From assembly GCF_029784165.1 (NCBI RefSeq), contig NC_073696.1:190634498-190698497 (forward strand): a DNA stretch of 64,000 nt, read 5' to 3'. A program made the translations under genes and the position numbers. The notes beneath the pieces were generated by a model. It was not told the origin of the DNA and ran no database searches. It was given only the letters and a program-made list of their open reading frames with translations. Below are positions 36,301 to 49,477 of the stretch, in pieces (the stretch's first letter is position 1; each line of letters starts with the position of its first letter). Origin of the DNA: Wyeomyia smithii (lineage: Eukaryota > Arthropoda > Insecta > Diptera > Culicidae).

Positions 36301-36900
36301 TTTGCTCTTTCGTTTCCGTACCATTTGAGCGATAATACTTCGTGTCACTGTCGGCTTGATGCAACAGCAGGGAGGTTTCATACAATTGCGAATGTTCGAA
36401 AATATTGAAATATTGAAATTTCATTCCTTTGAATAGCAATATTTTAGCCCAAAGTACGGGACACAACATTACTGTAGCTCACTCGATCCATCTAAACGTA
36501 TTGCAGGTTAGTGATGTATGTTTCCGACAGTATTATGGGATGTATCATGCATAGAGGATGATTTGAAATAATGCCTCTACTGGGCTGGTCAGGTATGTTC
36601 TGCCACAATGACCAGGTAAACGAAGGTACACTACATCGTTTGTTTGGGGCATATTCAATATCAAAAATATATTCCGGCGGGGAGCGAAAGGAATGTCACT
36701 TGTTTGGACGTGGCGAGGAATTACGTTCAAAGCCATGGGGTGTGCTGTCCTCGATTTTTGGTAAGTGGACCAGCCACGTCATTCAAATTTTGGTCACTGT
36801 TCCGTGTGGTGAGCTCCCGCAGCATGTAGATAAATTTAATGAATGCGATACGGAAGGAAGTGACGCCACAGCACGATTCGCTTTGCTGTTCCGGTTCAGT
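33351..36900. other. Apparently single-copy non-coding sequence
   Basis: No recognisable repeat, LINE or exon. CA-rich words at 34630-34660 and several open frames under 160 codons have no family resemblance. It could hold upstream exons too short to recognise, or regulatory sequence of the Ras-GRF-like gene. Confidence 0.35.
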
Positions 36901-39181
36901 TAACAATGAACCAAACTCCCACCCATCGGTGAACTACAATGCGTAGTCTAGGGTTTCATTTAATTTTGGACATTTGGAACTAGTGCTTTGTTGTGTTGTG
37001 AAACCGGGCGCTGATAAAGTTTCACTGCTGGCATATGGTTTTAATCAGAATGGCTCCATAGGTTTCGTTTAGGTGAATTGCGTGTGGTTTCCGAAAATTA
37101 AATTACGAAAGCTGACGCTGTTAAATCACTACAAAGCAATTAAAATATCCTTTATATCAAACTATGTTGTTATTTTAATCAAGTTTACGAAATCATTGTA
37201 AATTATGGAAAATAAATGATAACCGATCATTCTGCAAAGAAGTGCAATGAACTTTTGCTAATACTCGCACTCAGCGGGATAAAAGGCTCAGACTTGCATT
37301 GTATAAACGTTGCGTGCATAACACAAAAACACATAAATTACAAATACGTTATTGCTTGTTAATAGTTTAGTTTAGGGTTTCAATTATTAGGTATCATTAT
37401 TATTTTAAGTCTTTGAATGGCTTGATAACCCTCATGTAACGTTCTGACTGACAGCGCTGCGATAATTTTAGCTTTTGGTCATTTTTAACAGTTCGATTAA
37501 ACAATCTTGGAATTCTGAACTAATGACTTTTTTGTGAAATAAAACCTTATTTTTCACAGCGACTCGCGATATTTTTCAACTTTTTTATATCATTTATGTA
37601 GTATGTTTTTACTTTGGCTTAGAAATCGCTTTTTGGATTCGGTGATCCATCTAAAGACTGAAAACAGAAAAAACCGCAGGGTTGTGTGCAAAGCCCCAAC
37701 TGCAGGGTTGACGTAGAGCTACTGTTCGTTAGTCGCGAATTCTTCGAATGATTACGAAGAACTATCTTACCCAACACTAATTATTCTTTATTTATTACTA
37801 AAAAAATAACTCTTGTTTCCACCACTAATAAAAAACCTTTCTGTGGTGGCAACGAAAAAATTCAAATTTGCGGTCGTTCTGAAATTCAAGATGTTGACTA
37901 CAGAGCAAAAATGAATACGACATTAGCTAGATCCGTCCTAGTGGCCATCCACTAGTGCACTGATTGGCTACAGCAGAAGCAGACTCTAATGTGACCTATA
38001 TAAGCATTTCCGGTTAATTCGGATTGATATTCTGTCGACCGTGTTGAGGAAAGAGAGTATTAAACAACCAATCAGATCAATCAAAATTTGCGTTTTCACA
38101 AGGCTTGAACATTTTTTAAAGCACAGTTTTAACATTGTGAAAGGTTGTTTTCGAACTGAAAATTTGACGACCGACAAGTTTTGACTGACAACACCTCGCT
38201 TATGTTTAGCGGCAGTTTTTCACTGTATCTCCATTGTAAAACATCATAAGATTTTTTGATAAAACCCTCCACCCTGCCCCCTTGTAAGATGTTACTGCCA
38301 GCATATATAGATTTTTATTCTTGTTTTAACATTATGAAGCAAGCACAGTTTTCCGTACGTAAGATAATCAATTCCCCCCCCCCTCCCTCTCTTGTAAGAT
38401 AGCGTAAGTCAATTGCCCCCCCCCCCCCCATATTTGCTTACGTAAGTGTTGAACGACCCCATACGCGCAAATATTAACTCTTCAATGAGTATTTAATTCG
38501 TCTTCAAAAAAACAAATTGTTGTTTGATTTGATAGCGAATATGATGCTGATAGCATCTCTGTGCAACACCCGACAGTGGCACAGAGAAAACTGTTTTTAG
38601 GTTGAAAATTTGAGGGCCAATATGTTATGATTGCCAGCATCCCTAAAACGTTTGTGCGTTGCTAAAATACGGCAGAGCTTATCACTGGAGGGAGTTCTGG
38701 CTAGTGCACCTACCGCTGATTTTGTCGCTACCGCACAAAGACAGCTTTTTACCATAGGAAGTAGTGCTGCTGCACCTACCTACCGCTGACGCTGCTACCA
38801 CTAACACTACCGCTGCTAGTACCCGCTATCACAATAGTTAGAATAATCGAATTATAATTCTCTGCATTTGAGCGAAGTCGTAGATGATTTTTCAACCGAA
38901 TCCTGAAAGAACGAAGTAAATTCATTCAAATCAAACCGATATATAAGCAAATGAATTTGGACATATATTTCCTATTTTCCGCATTTAAATTTTAATTTTA
39001 CACCCCTATGTATCCGTACTTTCTAGTTCAACGTCAAAATCACACGAGGCCGGATCAGGAATATAAAGTGAATGAAAAAGCAAATTATATTTGAGATATT
39101 TTGAGACTATCTCTTTATTTGCAATAGCAACTCTGCAGTACTTAATCAAAGTCAATTGTTTTTTCTTTTGCGAAACAGTCT
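36901..39181. other. Non-coding sequence, nothing firm
   Basis: AT-rich with scattered simple repeats. A TACCGCTG-rich patch at 38700-38830 and poly-C tracts (listed separately) are the only structured parts. Confidence 0.35.
38374..38429. repeat. Paired poly-C tracts (C10 and C14)
   Basis: Runs of C at 38374-38383 and 38416-38429 separated by CTTGTAAGATAGCGTAAGTC. A related CCCCCTTGTAAGATG occurs at 38278. The pattern suggests a small direct-repeat element with slippage-prone C runs. Confidence 0.7.
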
Positions 39182-39667
39182 ATGAATAGTAGGGTGGGGA
39201 ATCGTTATATGGAAAAAATGAAACTTGATAACACAAAGCCAGAACCAAGTTTTTTTTGGATCCATTTGGGGCCCCAAACAATCCTAAATTTATCGGAAGT
39301 CGATTGGTTTTGTCTCCGCTTGGCGCATTGCATTTCAAAAGTCGTCATGACCTGTCCAGCAAACTATATCATTTTATCACGTTTCGAAGTGGGTTTATCG
39401 TCTACACAGCCAAGTGCCGATTGGATTACGGAATTCAGAGATGAAGTCACGTTTCATCCGTTATCAAATACCGAAAAATTCCTTTCTCTTGTGAGTTCAC
39501 GTGGCATCTATATAACATGGAGAATTCGCAACTCTCAAATCCCAGTAATCCATCAAAGTATAAGATACCAACACGCCTCATTAATTTTACCTTTCCTATT
39601 TGAAAAAATAGTAAAATATTTAAATTTTGAAATTGGCAATCTTACAACGTGCAACCGAAAGAGATAG
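39182..39667 (+). other. Unassigned open frame, 161 codons
   Basis: Open from ATG at 39182 to 39667. No domain recognised. The start GGGTGGGGAATCGTTATATG looks repeat-like rather than exonic. It abuts the LINE that begins at about 39668. Probably repeat-derived or chance. Confidence 0.25.
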
Positions 39668-40034
39668 AACACTGAGAGGAACGACCTCAAGCAAAAACAC
39701 GAAAACGGATTAATATATGGAATGTACTGACCCTCGTTAGACAAGGCAAGTTGGTTTAACTAGCTAGAGGGGCTAACTGTTTCAGAGATCCTGGAACTGC
39801 TATACTCTGGCAAAAACGTGAATCGAAAACGGGTTGTTAGGTTCCTGTTGAGCCCGGAGGCCCACTTGGCCCTTATAAGGCGGGAACCGACAACCAAACG
39901 AATAATTGTAGCTAGATTCAGAGTACGGTAACCTTACGATCCCAGTCCAGTGTTCAGTGTTATGCGCGGACCAATGTTGCGGATTTGCAGGAGCGAGTTT
40001 TCATAGTCAGCTGTACAGCGTGGTTGAATAGATA
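39668..40034 (+). mobile_element. Host LINE of the 40-52 kb stack, left part (endonuclease start)
   Basis: A plus-strand frame reads NVLTLVRQGKLV, LAREANCFRDPGTAIL, then SQSSVQCYARTNVADLQERV, the beginning of an APE-type endonuclease of another LINE family. The frame stops at a TA dinucleotide where a mariner-type element is inserted; the sequence continues at 52131. Confidence 0.65.
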
Positions 40035-40142
40035 GAGCTTGATCCATTCAATATTTGGTCGCACAAAATGGGAAATATCTTTGTCAAGAAACACGTAAAA
40101 AAATCTCGAGATATCATTTTGCACCAAATTTATTGACCTTAA

Positions 40143-40283
40143 ACCTTCTAGTGCCCAACGCCGCCATTTGGCGGGCTTCAGTCGAACCTCTAGAAAGCTT
40201 CAACAAATACTTGAAAAGTGTTTATAATGATTCATAGTGATCTTACCGAAGCCAGTCTAGAAATTAATTCGGGCTCTAGAGGG
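40143..40283. mobile_element. piggyBac-type MITE, 141 bp, TTAA target
   Basis: TTAA occurs at 40139-40142 and 40284-40287. Ends ACCTTCTAGTGCCCAAC and, reversed, CCCTCTAGAGCCCGAAT are similar. It interrupts the left inverted repeat of the mariner-type element: the right arm at the matching point lacks it and reads straight through. Confidence 0.8.
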
Positions 40284-40449
40284 TTAAAGGAAAAACACAA
40301 AAAAATATTCGTCTTAGTTTCGGATGAATTCACGCACTTTCCGTTTTATACCGCCCATCATCTTCTGTACAGTACAGTACTACTAGTGGAACTGTCAACT
40401 CGATGAGACATATGTGAAAATGGATTTTGCGCAGCTCCCAGGCTAAAAA

Positions 40450-40664
40450 TTCTGTATGTCCAAGCGCAAGGGTGATGTTGCCCAGCGGTTTAAATTCGTG
40501 TTTGCTGAGTTCGCTTGAGGGCTGATGGTGTGGCAGGGGATTTGCAGCTGTGGCAAAAAAAAAAAAAGGTTTCCATCACCGGCCAGGTGTACAAGGAACA
40601 GTGCCTCCAGAAGCGGGGTTTGCCGTTCATCCAATCAAATGACGGTCCGGTGGAGTTCTGGCCT
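40450..40664 (+). pseudogene. Mariner-type transposase, central fragment
   Basis: Plus-strand pieces KRKGDVAQRFKFVF, GLMVWQGICSCGKK, then after an A12 frameshift VSITGQVYKEQCLQKRGLPF and IQSNDGPVEFWP. This is the central DDE region of Tc1/mariner-type transposases (VWQGI, CLQKR-LPFI, G-V-FWPD). An in-frame stop and the poly-A frameshift inactivate it. It breaks at GGCCT where the R1-like LINE begins and resumes at 51736. Confidence 0.75.
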
Positions 40665-42031
40665 GCTTTTACCCATGCTGAGCAACCTTAAGCTGGACAG
40701 CTAAAGCCCTTGGTCTCCCCGGGACCGCCGTTAGGCACTACTTCAGGAAGAGGGTCAGTCGTGCTTTTTTCGCACTTACCTCTAGGGGTAGCAGAGCAGC
40801 CTACTCAGGCCAGTTAGGTAATTGCTAACTAACTGGGGCACGTCGACTGGTGCCCTGCAAAATACTAACGATCTGTGGTGCGGCCATGATGACTGCATCC
40901 CAGTTTTCCCTATTCTCGCACATCCTACGCACATTATTCTCTGGCGTGGTGTCCGTCCCACTTATTGCCAGCATTTCGTACCTTATCCGCTCGAAACGCG
41001 GAAATGTGAAAAACACAAGCTCCGCGTTTTCTTCTGCACCATAGCGGGGCACATAGGGGACTCGGCGTACCCGAGCCTTTACAGGTACTGCCTAAAGCAG
41101 ACATGGCCTGACAGGATCTGTGTTAGATGGAAGGTTACTTCCTCATGGCGCCTATTAATCCAGCATGCTAACTCTGGAATGAGTCGGTGTGTCCATCTAC
41201 CTTTCGTAGTGTTGGACCACTCCCGCTGCCACCTAGCCATTGAAAATGACCATATGGTGTTGCGTATACCCCTCGTGTCGCGTTGGTCGAAGCATTCTAC
41301 ATCCTCTTTGACGATGATGCTGATGGGCATCAGGCCAGCCAAGACGCAAACCGCCTCGTACGATACTGTTCGGTATGCGCACGCGACCCTTAGGCACATT
41401 AGCCTGTACGTACTCTCGAGTTTGCCACGATGGCACGAGTTACCCAAAACCTTGGACCACACTGGCCCTCCATACCTGAGTATGGACGAGGTCACGCTAG
41501 CAAGGGCTTTGCGCCTGCTGCTACGGACCGCCGAGCTGTTTGCCATCATGCGAGATAGCGCCGCCACAGCCATGGAAGCTTTCTTGCAGGTATAATCGAC
41601 GTGGCTCCCGAACGAGAGCTTGTCGTCGATAATAACCCCCAGAAGCCTCAGGGAGCGTTTTGAGGCGACAGTGCATGCACCAGCACTGATCGATGCCTCC
41701 TGCTCCGACTTTCTGTTATTTACAACAATAACCTCAGTCTTGTGATGCGCTAGCTCCAGTTTCCTGGAGTGCATCCAGTCTTCCACTACGCGTATGGATA
41801 GCGCGGCCTTTAACTCCACCTCTCTAATTGACTCGCCATAAACCTCAAGAGTTATATCGTCGGCGAAGCCCACAATCACTACCCCTGGAGGGAGTGTTAG
41901 TTTTAACACGCCGTCTTACATGGCATTCCACAGTACCGGACCCAGGATGGAACCTTGCGGTACACCTGCGGTAACTGGGACGCTTTCTGACCCTCGTTTG
42001 TGTTGTACACTAGCACTCGATTCTGAAAGTA

Positions 42032-45000
42032 GTTACCCAGAATCTTGTACAACGGCGTCGGCACTCTGAGGCTCTGTAGCGCTAAGCCTATGGAGTCCCA
42101 GCTGGCACTGTTAAACGCGTTCTTCACGTTGAGCGTGATGATCGCGCAATAACGAATGCCCCTCCTTTTACGTTGGATTGCAACCTCAGCCGTTCTAGTG
42201 ACGGAGAGGATTTCATCCACCGTGGACCTACCTTTTCGAAAACCGAACTGGTTGCTTGATAGACCGTTCTCACCCTCAGTATTTTTCACCAGTCTCTTGA
42301 GGATTCCCCTCTCAAGCACCTTGCCCGCCATGTCCAGCAGGCAGATTGGTCTGTATGCCGATGGGTCACCTGGTGGTTTCCCGACCTTCGGCAACAGCAC
42401 CAGCCTCTTGCGCTTCCACACGTCCAGGAAAAAGCAGTCGTCAAGGCATTTCTGCATGACCGCCTAGAACAACCCGGGGGCTTCTTTAATGGCCAAGTTC
42501 GGGATTCCATCTGGTCCCGGTGCCTTCCCTAGGGATTTTGCGATCTCGATCAATTCATCTTCTGTCACCCTTACCGCATCGTCTGCCATTTCTAGCATCG
42601 CTGGTGATTGTTCAGCTGGGGCTAGCGCACCTCCAGTCTTGGTCATAACGATCCTGTAGGCGTCACCTCACGGGTTCGAATTGGCACTGGCGCATAGTCG
42701 TTCGAAACAGGCTCGTTTACTAGCTCTGATTGCACTCTTAAGCGTTGCCTTAGCGGATCTGAATGGGTGGAATCGCTGCTTGCTTCCGCACGCCAACTTC
42801 ATAGCGGATCGATTGGTGATCGCTATTCGTGTAGCTATCGTCTACCCTCCAGTTCGTGATCAGTCCCGGGCTGCAGAACGTCACATCGATAATCGATTCT
42901 GCACCATTCCTGCTGTAGGTGCATTTCGTGCCAACGTTAGCCAAGTCTAAGTTGAGCTTTGCCAAAGCTTCCAACAAGATCTGGCACCTCTAGTTTGTAC
43001 AGTGACTTCCCCACTCGACAGCCCAAGCGTTGAAGTCTCCCGCAACCACCAATGACCATAGGCCCGTCAGTTCCACGGTTGCTTGATCGACCATCTGTGC
43101 GAACGTTTCGGTAGACCAACTTGGCGGAGCATAGCAACTTATTTATTTATTTATTTCGTCAAACAAAAGTAGACTACATATGTTTAAAAACTAACTTACA
43201 TGCTATATGCTATTTATACTAGTGGGAGCAAAAAAAAGAGTTTATACATAATTGAATAATAATTTCTTCACTTGACGGATTATTACAATGAATGTTTTCT
43301 ATCGATTTAAATTGCGCGTTGAGTTGAAATATTGTTTTAATTTAGTTCTCGACGTATTCAGCATAATTGTTTCGTTGATGATTTGAAGAAAACAAAGTCC
43401 GAGTTCGTAAATTTCTAGAAGGTACATAAAGATTGAGTTTTGATAATATTTCGGGTGAATCGACACGTTGAGATACGATATCGTTAACAAATGACATCAT
43501 TGCGAATTCACGACGGGCTTTTAATGATTGGATGTCAATAAGTCTGCAGCGTTCGTCATATGATGGTAGGGGAAATGACGTCCATCGTAGATTACGAAGT
43601 GCATATAACAGGAATTGTTTTTGCACTGATTCTATTCTGTTTACATGTGTTGCAGAAAACGGTGACCATACAATGCTACAGTATTCTAAAAGTGACCTGA
43701 CATAGGAATTATAAAGTGTTTTTATTGTGTATGGATCTTGGAAATTATAGCAGAAATGTTTTATAAAACTGAGCATGTTACTAGCCTTATTAATAATTGT
43801 ATTGTAGTGATCAGTAAATGTTAATTTTGAGTCGAGTATGACTCGTAGGTCCCTAACTCGTTCACTTTTCTCTACTACCTGATCTCCTAAGGAAATCACA
43901 TTGCTTGGCATGTTTCTTTTTCTGCCAAAAGACATCGAACTACATTTTTTAACGTTTAGCTGAAGAAGGCTTTTTTTACACCAAATGTTAAAATATTTTA
44001 TCTCGTTACGAAAAATATTTACATCATCAGCGTTTTTAATTTCAATGAAAAGTTTAATATCGTCGGCATAATTAAGAATTTTTACATATTTTAGAATAAA
44101 GGAAATGTCGTTTACAAATAATTTAAATAGTAGAGGGCCCAAGTGAGAGCCTTGAGGAACTCCTGAGGTTACCTGAATAGGTTTCGATATTCTACCTTTA
44201 AATTTGACTGTTTGTTGACGATCTGTCAAATACGATTCAACCCATTTGAGTAATTGTGGATGAATTCCAATTTTTCGTAACTTGAAGAGAAGCAGGGGTA
44301 TATCAATGCGATCGAAAGCTTTACTGAAGTCGGTATATAAGGTTTCAACATAATTACCTTTATCCATTGCGTTCAAAGAGAAGTTAATAAACTCGAGAGC
44401 GCCCTTCGAAAAAACCGTGTTGCGTTGGGGTAATTCGATTTTTTAATTGGTGGAATAACTTTTTGTTTATTATTGCTTCAAAAAGCTTAGGTATACAGGA
44501 AAGAATGGCTATGCCTCGATAGTTGCTAATGTCGGTTTTTTTACCAGATTTGAACACAGGCACTAGATATGAGTTTTTCCAGAATTTCGGGAAGCAACCG
44601 GATTCCAGTGACATATTGAAAATCAAGAACAGTGGGGAAGTTAGCTCTTTAGCTAAATGTTTCATGAATGCTGGCGGAATTCCGTCTGGTCCCGGACCTT
44701 TAGACGCATCAAGAGCTTTTAAAGTATCTTCAATTTCGCGTGCGCTGACATGTTCAATATTGAAATAGTTGGGAAACTCAGGAAAGTTGGTGAAGAATGT
44801 ACAGTCACGATCAGATTCGGAGAAAGTTGTATAATTTTGTTGAAAAAAATCAGCAAATAGATCAGAGATGTATGCCGGGTTCTCTTCAACTTTGTCATGC
44901 AGTTGCATTTTTGAAGGAAAATTTTCAAATTTTAACTTTGATTTAACATATTTAAAAAAAATTTTTGGAGAAGATTTGATTTCAAGCTCAGTCTTTAATG

Positions 45001-48000
45001 TGAACTCTTCAAACGCGTTACTAATGGCATCGTTTAATTCGCCGCAAATGTTAAGATAAGTTGTTAAAGCATCACGATTTTTATGAGTTTTGTATTTTTT
45101 ATGTGCTTTTTGTTTTTTGTTTTTTAAGTTTTTAATTTGTCTATTGTATCAGACTGGGTATTTGGAATTGCCATGACGTCTTATTCTTTTCAATGGTATT
45201 TCGCTAATAAATAAATCAGATAATATGTTATAAAAATTTTCTATAGCCGAATCGTTACCCAGAATCTTGTACAACGGCGTCGGCACTCTGAGGCTCTGTA
45301 GCGCTAAGCCTATGGAGTCCCAGCTGGCACTGTTAAACGCGTTCTTCACGTTGAGCGTGATGATCGCGCAATAACGAATGCCCCTCCTTTTACGTTGGAT
45401 TGCAACCTCAGCCGTTCTAGTGACGGAGAGGATTTCATCCACCGTGGACCTACCTTTTCGAAAACCGAACTGGTTGCTTGATAGACCGTTCTCACCCTCA
45501 GTATTTTTCACCAGTCTCTTGAGGATTCCCCTCTCAAGCACCTTGCCCGCCATGTCCAGCAGGCAGATTGGTCTGTATGCCGATGGGTCACCTGGTGGTT
45601 TCCCGACCTTCGGCAACAGCACCAGCCTCTTGCGCTTCCACACGTCCAGGAAAAAGCAGTCGTCAAGGCATTTCTGCATGACCGCCTAGAACAACCCGGG
45701 GGCTTCTTTAATGGCCAAGTTCGGGATTCCATCTGGTCCCGGTGCCTTCCCTAGGGATTTTGCGATCTCGATCAATTCATCTTCTGTCACCCTTACCGCA
45801 TCGTCTGCCATTTCTAGCATCGCTGGTGATTGTTCAGCTGGGGCTAGCGCACCTCCAGTCTTGGTCATAACGATCCTGTAGGCGTCACCTCACGGGTTCG
45901 AATTGGCACTGGCGCATAGTCGTTCGAAACAGGCTCGTTTACTAGCTCTGATTGCACTCTTAAGCGTTGCCTTAGCGGATCTGAATGGGTGGAATCGCTG
46001 CTTGCTTCCGCACGCCAACTTCATAGCGGATCGATTGGTGATCGCTATTCGTGTAGCTATCGTCTACCCTCCAGTTCGTGATCAGTCCCGGGCTGCAGAA
46101 CGTCACATCGATAATCGATTCTGCACCATTCCTGCTGTAGGTGCATTTCGTGCCAACGTTAGCCAAGTCTAAGTTGAGCTTTGCCAAAGCTTCCAACAAG
46201 ATCTGGCACCTCTAGTTTGTACAGTGACTTCCCCACTCGACAGCCCAAGCGTTGAAGTCTCCCGCAACCACCAATGACCATAGGCCCGTCAGTTCCACGG
46301 TTGCTTGATCGACCATCTGTGCGAACGTTTCGGTAGACCAACTTGGCGGAGCATAGCAACTTATTTATTTATTTATTTCGTCAAACAAAAGTAGACTACA
46401 TATGTTTAAAAACTAACTTACATGCTATATGCTATTTATACTAGTGGGAGCAAAAAAAAGAGTTTATACATAATTGAATAATAATTTCTTCACTTGACGG
46501 ATTATTACAATGAATGTTTTCTATCGATTTAAATTGCGCGTTGAGTTGAAATATTGTTTTAATTTAGTTCTCGACGTATTCAGCATAATTGTTTCGTTGA
46601 TGATTTGAAGAAAACAAAGTCCGAGTTCGTAAATTTCTAGAAGGTACATAAAGATTGAGTTTTGATAATATTTCGGGTGAATCGACACGTTGAGATACGA
46701 TATCGTTAACAAATGACATCATTGCGAATTCACGACGGGCTTTTAATGATTGGATGTCAATAAGTCTGCAGCGTTCGTCATATGATGGTAGGGGAAATGA
46801 CGTCCATCGTAGATTACGAAGTGCATATAACAGGAATTGTTTTTGCACTGATTCTATTCTGTTTACATGTGTTGCAGAAAACGGTGACCATACAATGCTA
46901 CAGTATTCTAAAAGTGACCTGACATAGGAATTATAAAGTGTTTTTATTGTGTATGGATCTTGGAAATTATAGCAGAAATGTTTTATAAAACTGAGCATGT
47001 TACTAGCCTTATTAATAATTGTATTGTAGTGATCAGTAAATGTTAATTTTGAGTCGAGTATGACTCGTAGGTCCCTAACTCGTTCACTTTTCTCTACTAC
47101 CTGATCTCCTAAGGAAATCACATTGCTTGGCATGTTTCTTTTTCTGCCAAAAGACATCGAACTACATTTTTTAACGTTTAGCTGAAGAAGGCTTTTTTTA
47201 CACCAAATGTTAAAATATTTTATCTCGTTACGAAAAATATTTACATCATCAGCGTTTTTAATTTCAATGAAAAGTTTAATATCGTCGGCATAATTAAGAA
47301 TTTTTACATATTTTAGAATAAAGGAAATGTCGTTTACAAATAATTTAAATAGTAGAGGGCCCAAGTGAGAGCCTTGAGGAACTCCTGAGGTTACCTGAAT
47401 AGGTTTCGATATTCTACCTTTAAATTTGACTGTTTGTTGACGATCTGTCAAATACGATTCAACCCATTTGAGTAATTGTGGATGAATTCCAATTTTTCGT
47501 AACTTGAAGAGAAGCAGGGGTATATCAATGCGATCGAAAGCTTTACTGAAGTCGGTATATAAGGTTTCAACATAATTACCTTTATCCATTGCGTTCAAAG
47601 AGAAGTTAATAAACTCGAGAGCGCCCTTCGAAAAAACCGTGTTGCGTTGGGGTAATTCGATTTTTTAATTGGTGGAATAACTTTTTGTTTATTATTGCTT
47701 CAAAAAGCTTAGGTATACAGGAAAGAATGGCTATGCCTCGATAGTTGCTAATGTCGGTTTTTTTACCAGATTTGAACACAGGCACTAGATATGAGTTTTT
47801 CCAGAATTTCGGGAAGCAACCGGATTCCAGTGACATATTGAAAATCAAGAACAGTGGGGAAGTTAGCTCTTTAGCTAAATGTTTCATGAATGCTGGCGGA
47901 ATTCCGTCTGGTCCCGGACCTTTAGACGCATCAAGAGCTTTTAAAGTATCTTCAATTTCGCGTGCGCTGACATGTTCAATATTGAAATAGTTGGGAAACT

Positions 48001-48475
48001 CAGGAAAGTTGGTGAAGAATGTACAGTCACGATCAGATTCGGAGAAAGTTGTATAATTTTGTTGAAAAAAATCAGCAAATAGATCAGAGATGTATGCCGG
48101 GTTCTCTTCAACTTTGTCATGCAGTTGCATTTTTGAAGGAAAATTTTCAAATTTTAACTTTGATTTAACATATTTAAAAAAAATTTTTGGAGAAGATTTG
48201 ATTTCAAGCTCAGTCTTTAATGTGAACTCTTCAAACGCGTTACTAATGGCATCGTTTAATTCGCCGCAAATGTTAAGATAAGTTGTTAAAGCATCACGAT
48301 TTTTATGAGTTTTGTATTTTTTATGTGCTTTTTGTTTTTTGTTTTTTAAGTTTTTAATTTGTCTATTGTATCAGACTGGGTATTTGGAATTGCCATGACG
48401 TCTTATTCTTTTCAATGGTATTTCGCTAATAAATAAATCAGATAATATGTTATAAAAATTTTCTATAGCCGAATC
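42032..48475. repeat. Perfect tandem duplication, 2 x 3222 bp
   Basis: 42032-45253 and 45254-48475 are the same sequence at a constant offset of 3222; every open frame in one copy has an identical partner in the other. The unit holds 1.1 kb of the R1-like RT/endonuclease and 2.1 kb of the 3' half of the CR1-like LINE. At the junction (about 45253/45254) CR1-like sequence GCCGAATCG runs directly into R1-like TTACCCAG with at most one shared base. Real recent duplication or assembly error cannot be told apart here. Confidence 0.95.
43141..45253 (-). mobile_element. CR1-like LINE, 3' half (duplicate copy)
   Basis: Identical to 46363-48475. It carries the same RT frames, the same frameshift near 44384 and the same tail. 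It begins abruptly at the duplication junction instead of by target-primed truncation, so it is a duplicate and not a second insertion. Confidence 0.93.
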
Positions 48476-49477
48476 GACGTTTCCGTCTTCAAACAATACA
48501 TCTTGCCAGTTGATACTATTTAGTTTATGTTTTAATCCATCATAGTTTGCTGACTGAAAGTCAAAAACATCTTCGAATTCATATTCGTCAGGTCTTTTAT
48601 TCACATGCACAAATAAAGAAAACTCTATTGCTGTATGATAAACTTCGTTCTTCCATAATGGTTGTAATGAATTCGTCACACAAAAGTCTTCACTAATGTT
48701 GGACATTAACAGATCTAGATAACAATTTTGTCCATTTTTCACATGATTTATTTGATTAAGACCAAGACTAGAGGTTTTATCAAAAAGAAGTTGCAGCGTT
48801 TCATTTTCGCCAATAATAGGAAGTAAAATGCTATGGTTATCGATGTCCGGAATAAAATCAATGTTGCGTTGGTTGAAATCACCGTATATGTGGAGTTTTA
48901 CTTCAGGTAACAGCTTAGATGCAATATTTTCAACAACATGAAGAAACTTTCCAAAGATTTCATTCCGCGCATTATTTGGAGGGAAATAGACAGAGACAAA
49001 TACGTGTGTCTCTCCTGCTAGTTCTGCTTTCACCCAAACATGTTCGAACTCTTTAAACTGAATGGTGTCGATAAGCGCTGAATTAAAGTCTACTGACACC
49101 GCAATCAACACACCACCACCGGATTTCATTTCAGATAATTGATAGTTACGGTCATTTCTATAGACATTATATCGGCAACCGAAGACTTCCTCGCTGCGAA
49201 CACCCTCATCCCAGCTGGTTTCGGTTGCTAAAATAACAGAAAATGAACTGGATAGTACATTTTTTTGAATTTCGTTAATTTTGTGAGCGCCTCGCATGCG
49301 GTTAAAATTTTGGCAATATACAGAGATCTCGGTAGTGGTGGGGTGTTCGAGTGTAGAAGCTAAAAAATGAGAGTCATTATTAACAGAAGTGTTTACCAGC
49401 GCAGAGCAGGTCGCGTCATTTCCTACATCTCTAGATTGAACAAAATTATCACCAGCAACGGTCCTCTGATGAGTGAG
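46564..49477 (-). pseudogene. CR1-like ORF2: endonuclease and reverse transcriptase, disrupted
   Basis: Same frame as ORF1 after its TGA. It reads EISVYCQNFNRMRGAHKI, ATETSW, YGDFNQRNIDF (APE-type endonuclease) to SKYPV. There a TGA at 48371-48373 replaces what is normally Trp before YNRQIKNLK. RT follows: KGPGPDGIPPAFMK, YRGIAILS, then a deletion of roughly 14 nt at about 47606 shifts frame between GFFEGRS and LEFINFSLN. Beyond it DFSKAFDRID (motif A), GVPQGSHLGPLLF, NYADDIKLF (motif C) and thumb are open to 46564. First ATG of the frame is at 49297. Two lesions block a full product. Confidence 0.85.

Noticed and set aside
36571..36903. 110-codon plus frame as a host exon
   Set aside because: No family resemblance, no supporting splice signals, and overlapping frames of similar length.
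43141..45253. Second independent insertion of the CR1-like element
   Set aside because: Its flank, truncation point and lesions are identical to 46363-48475 and its left end is the duplication junction, so it is a duplicate.
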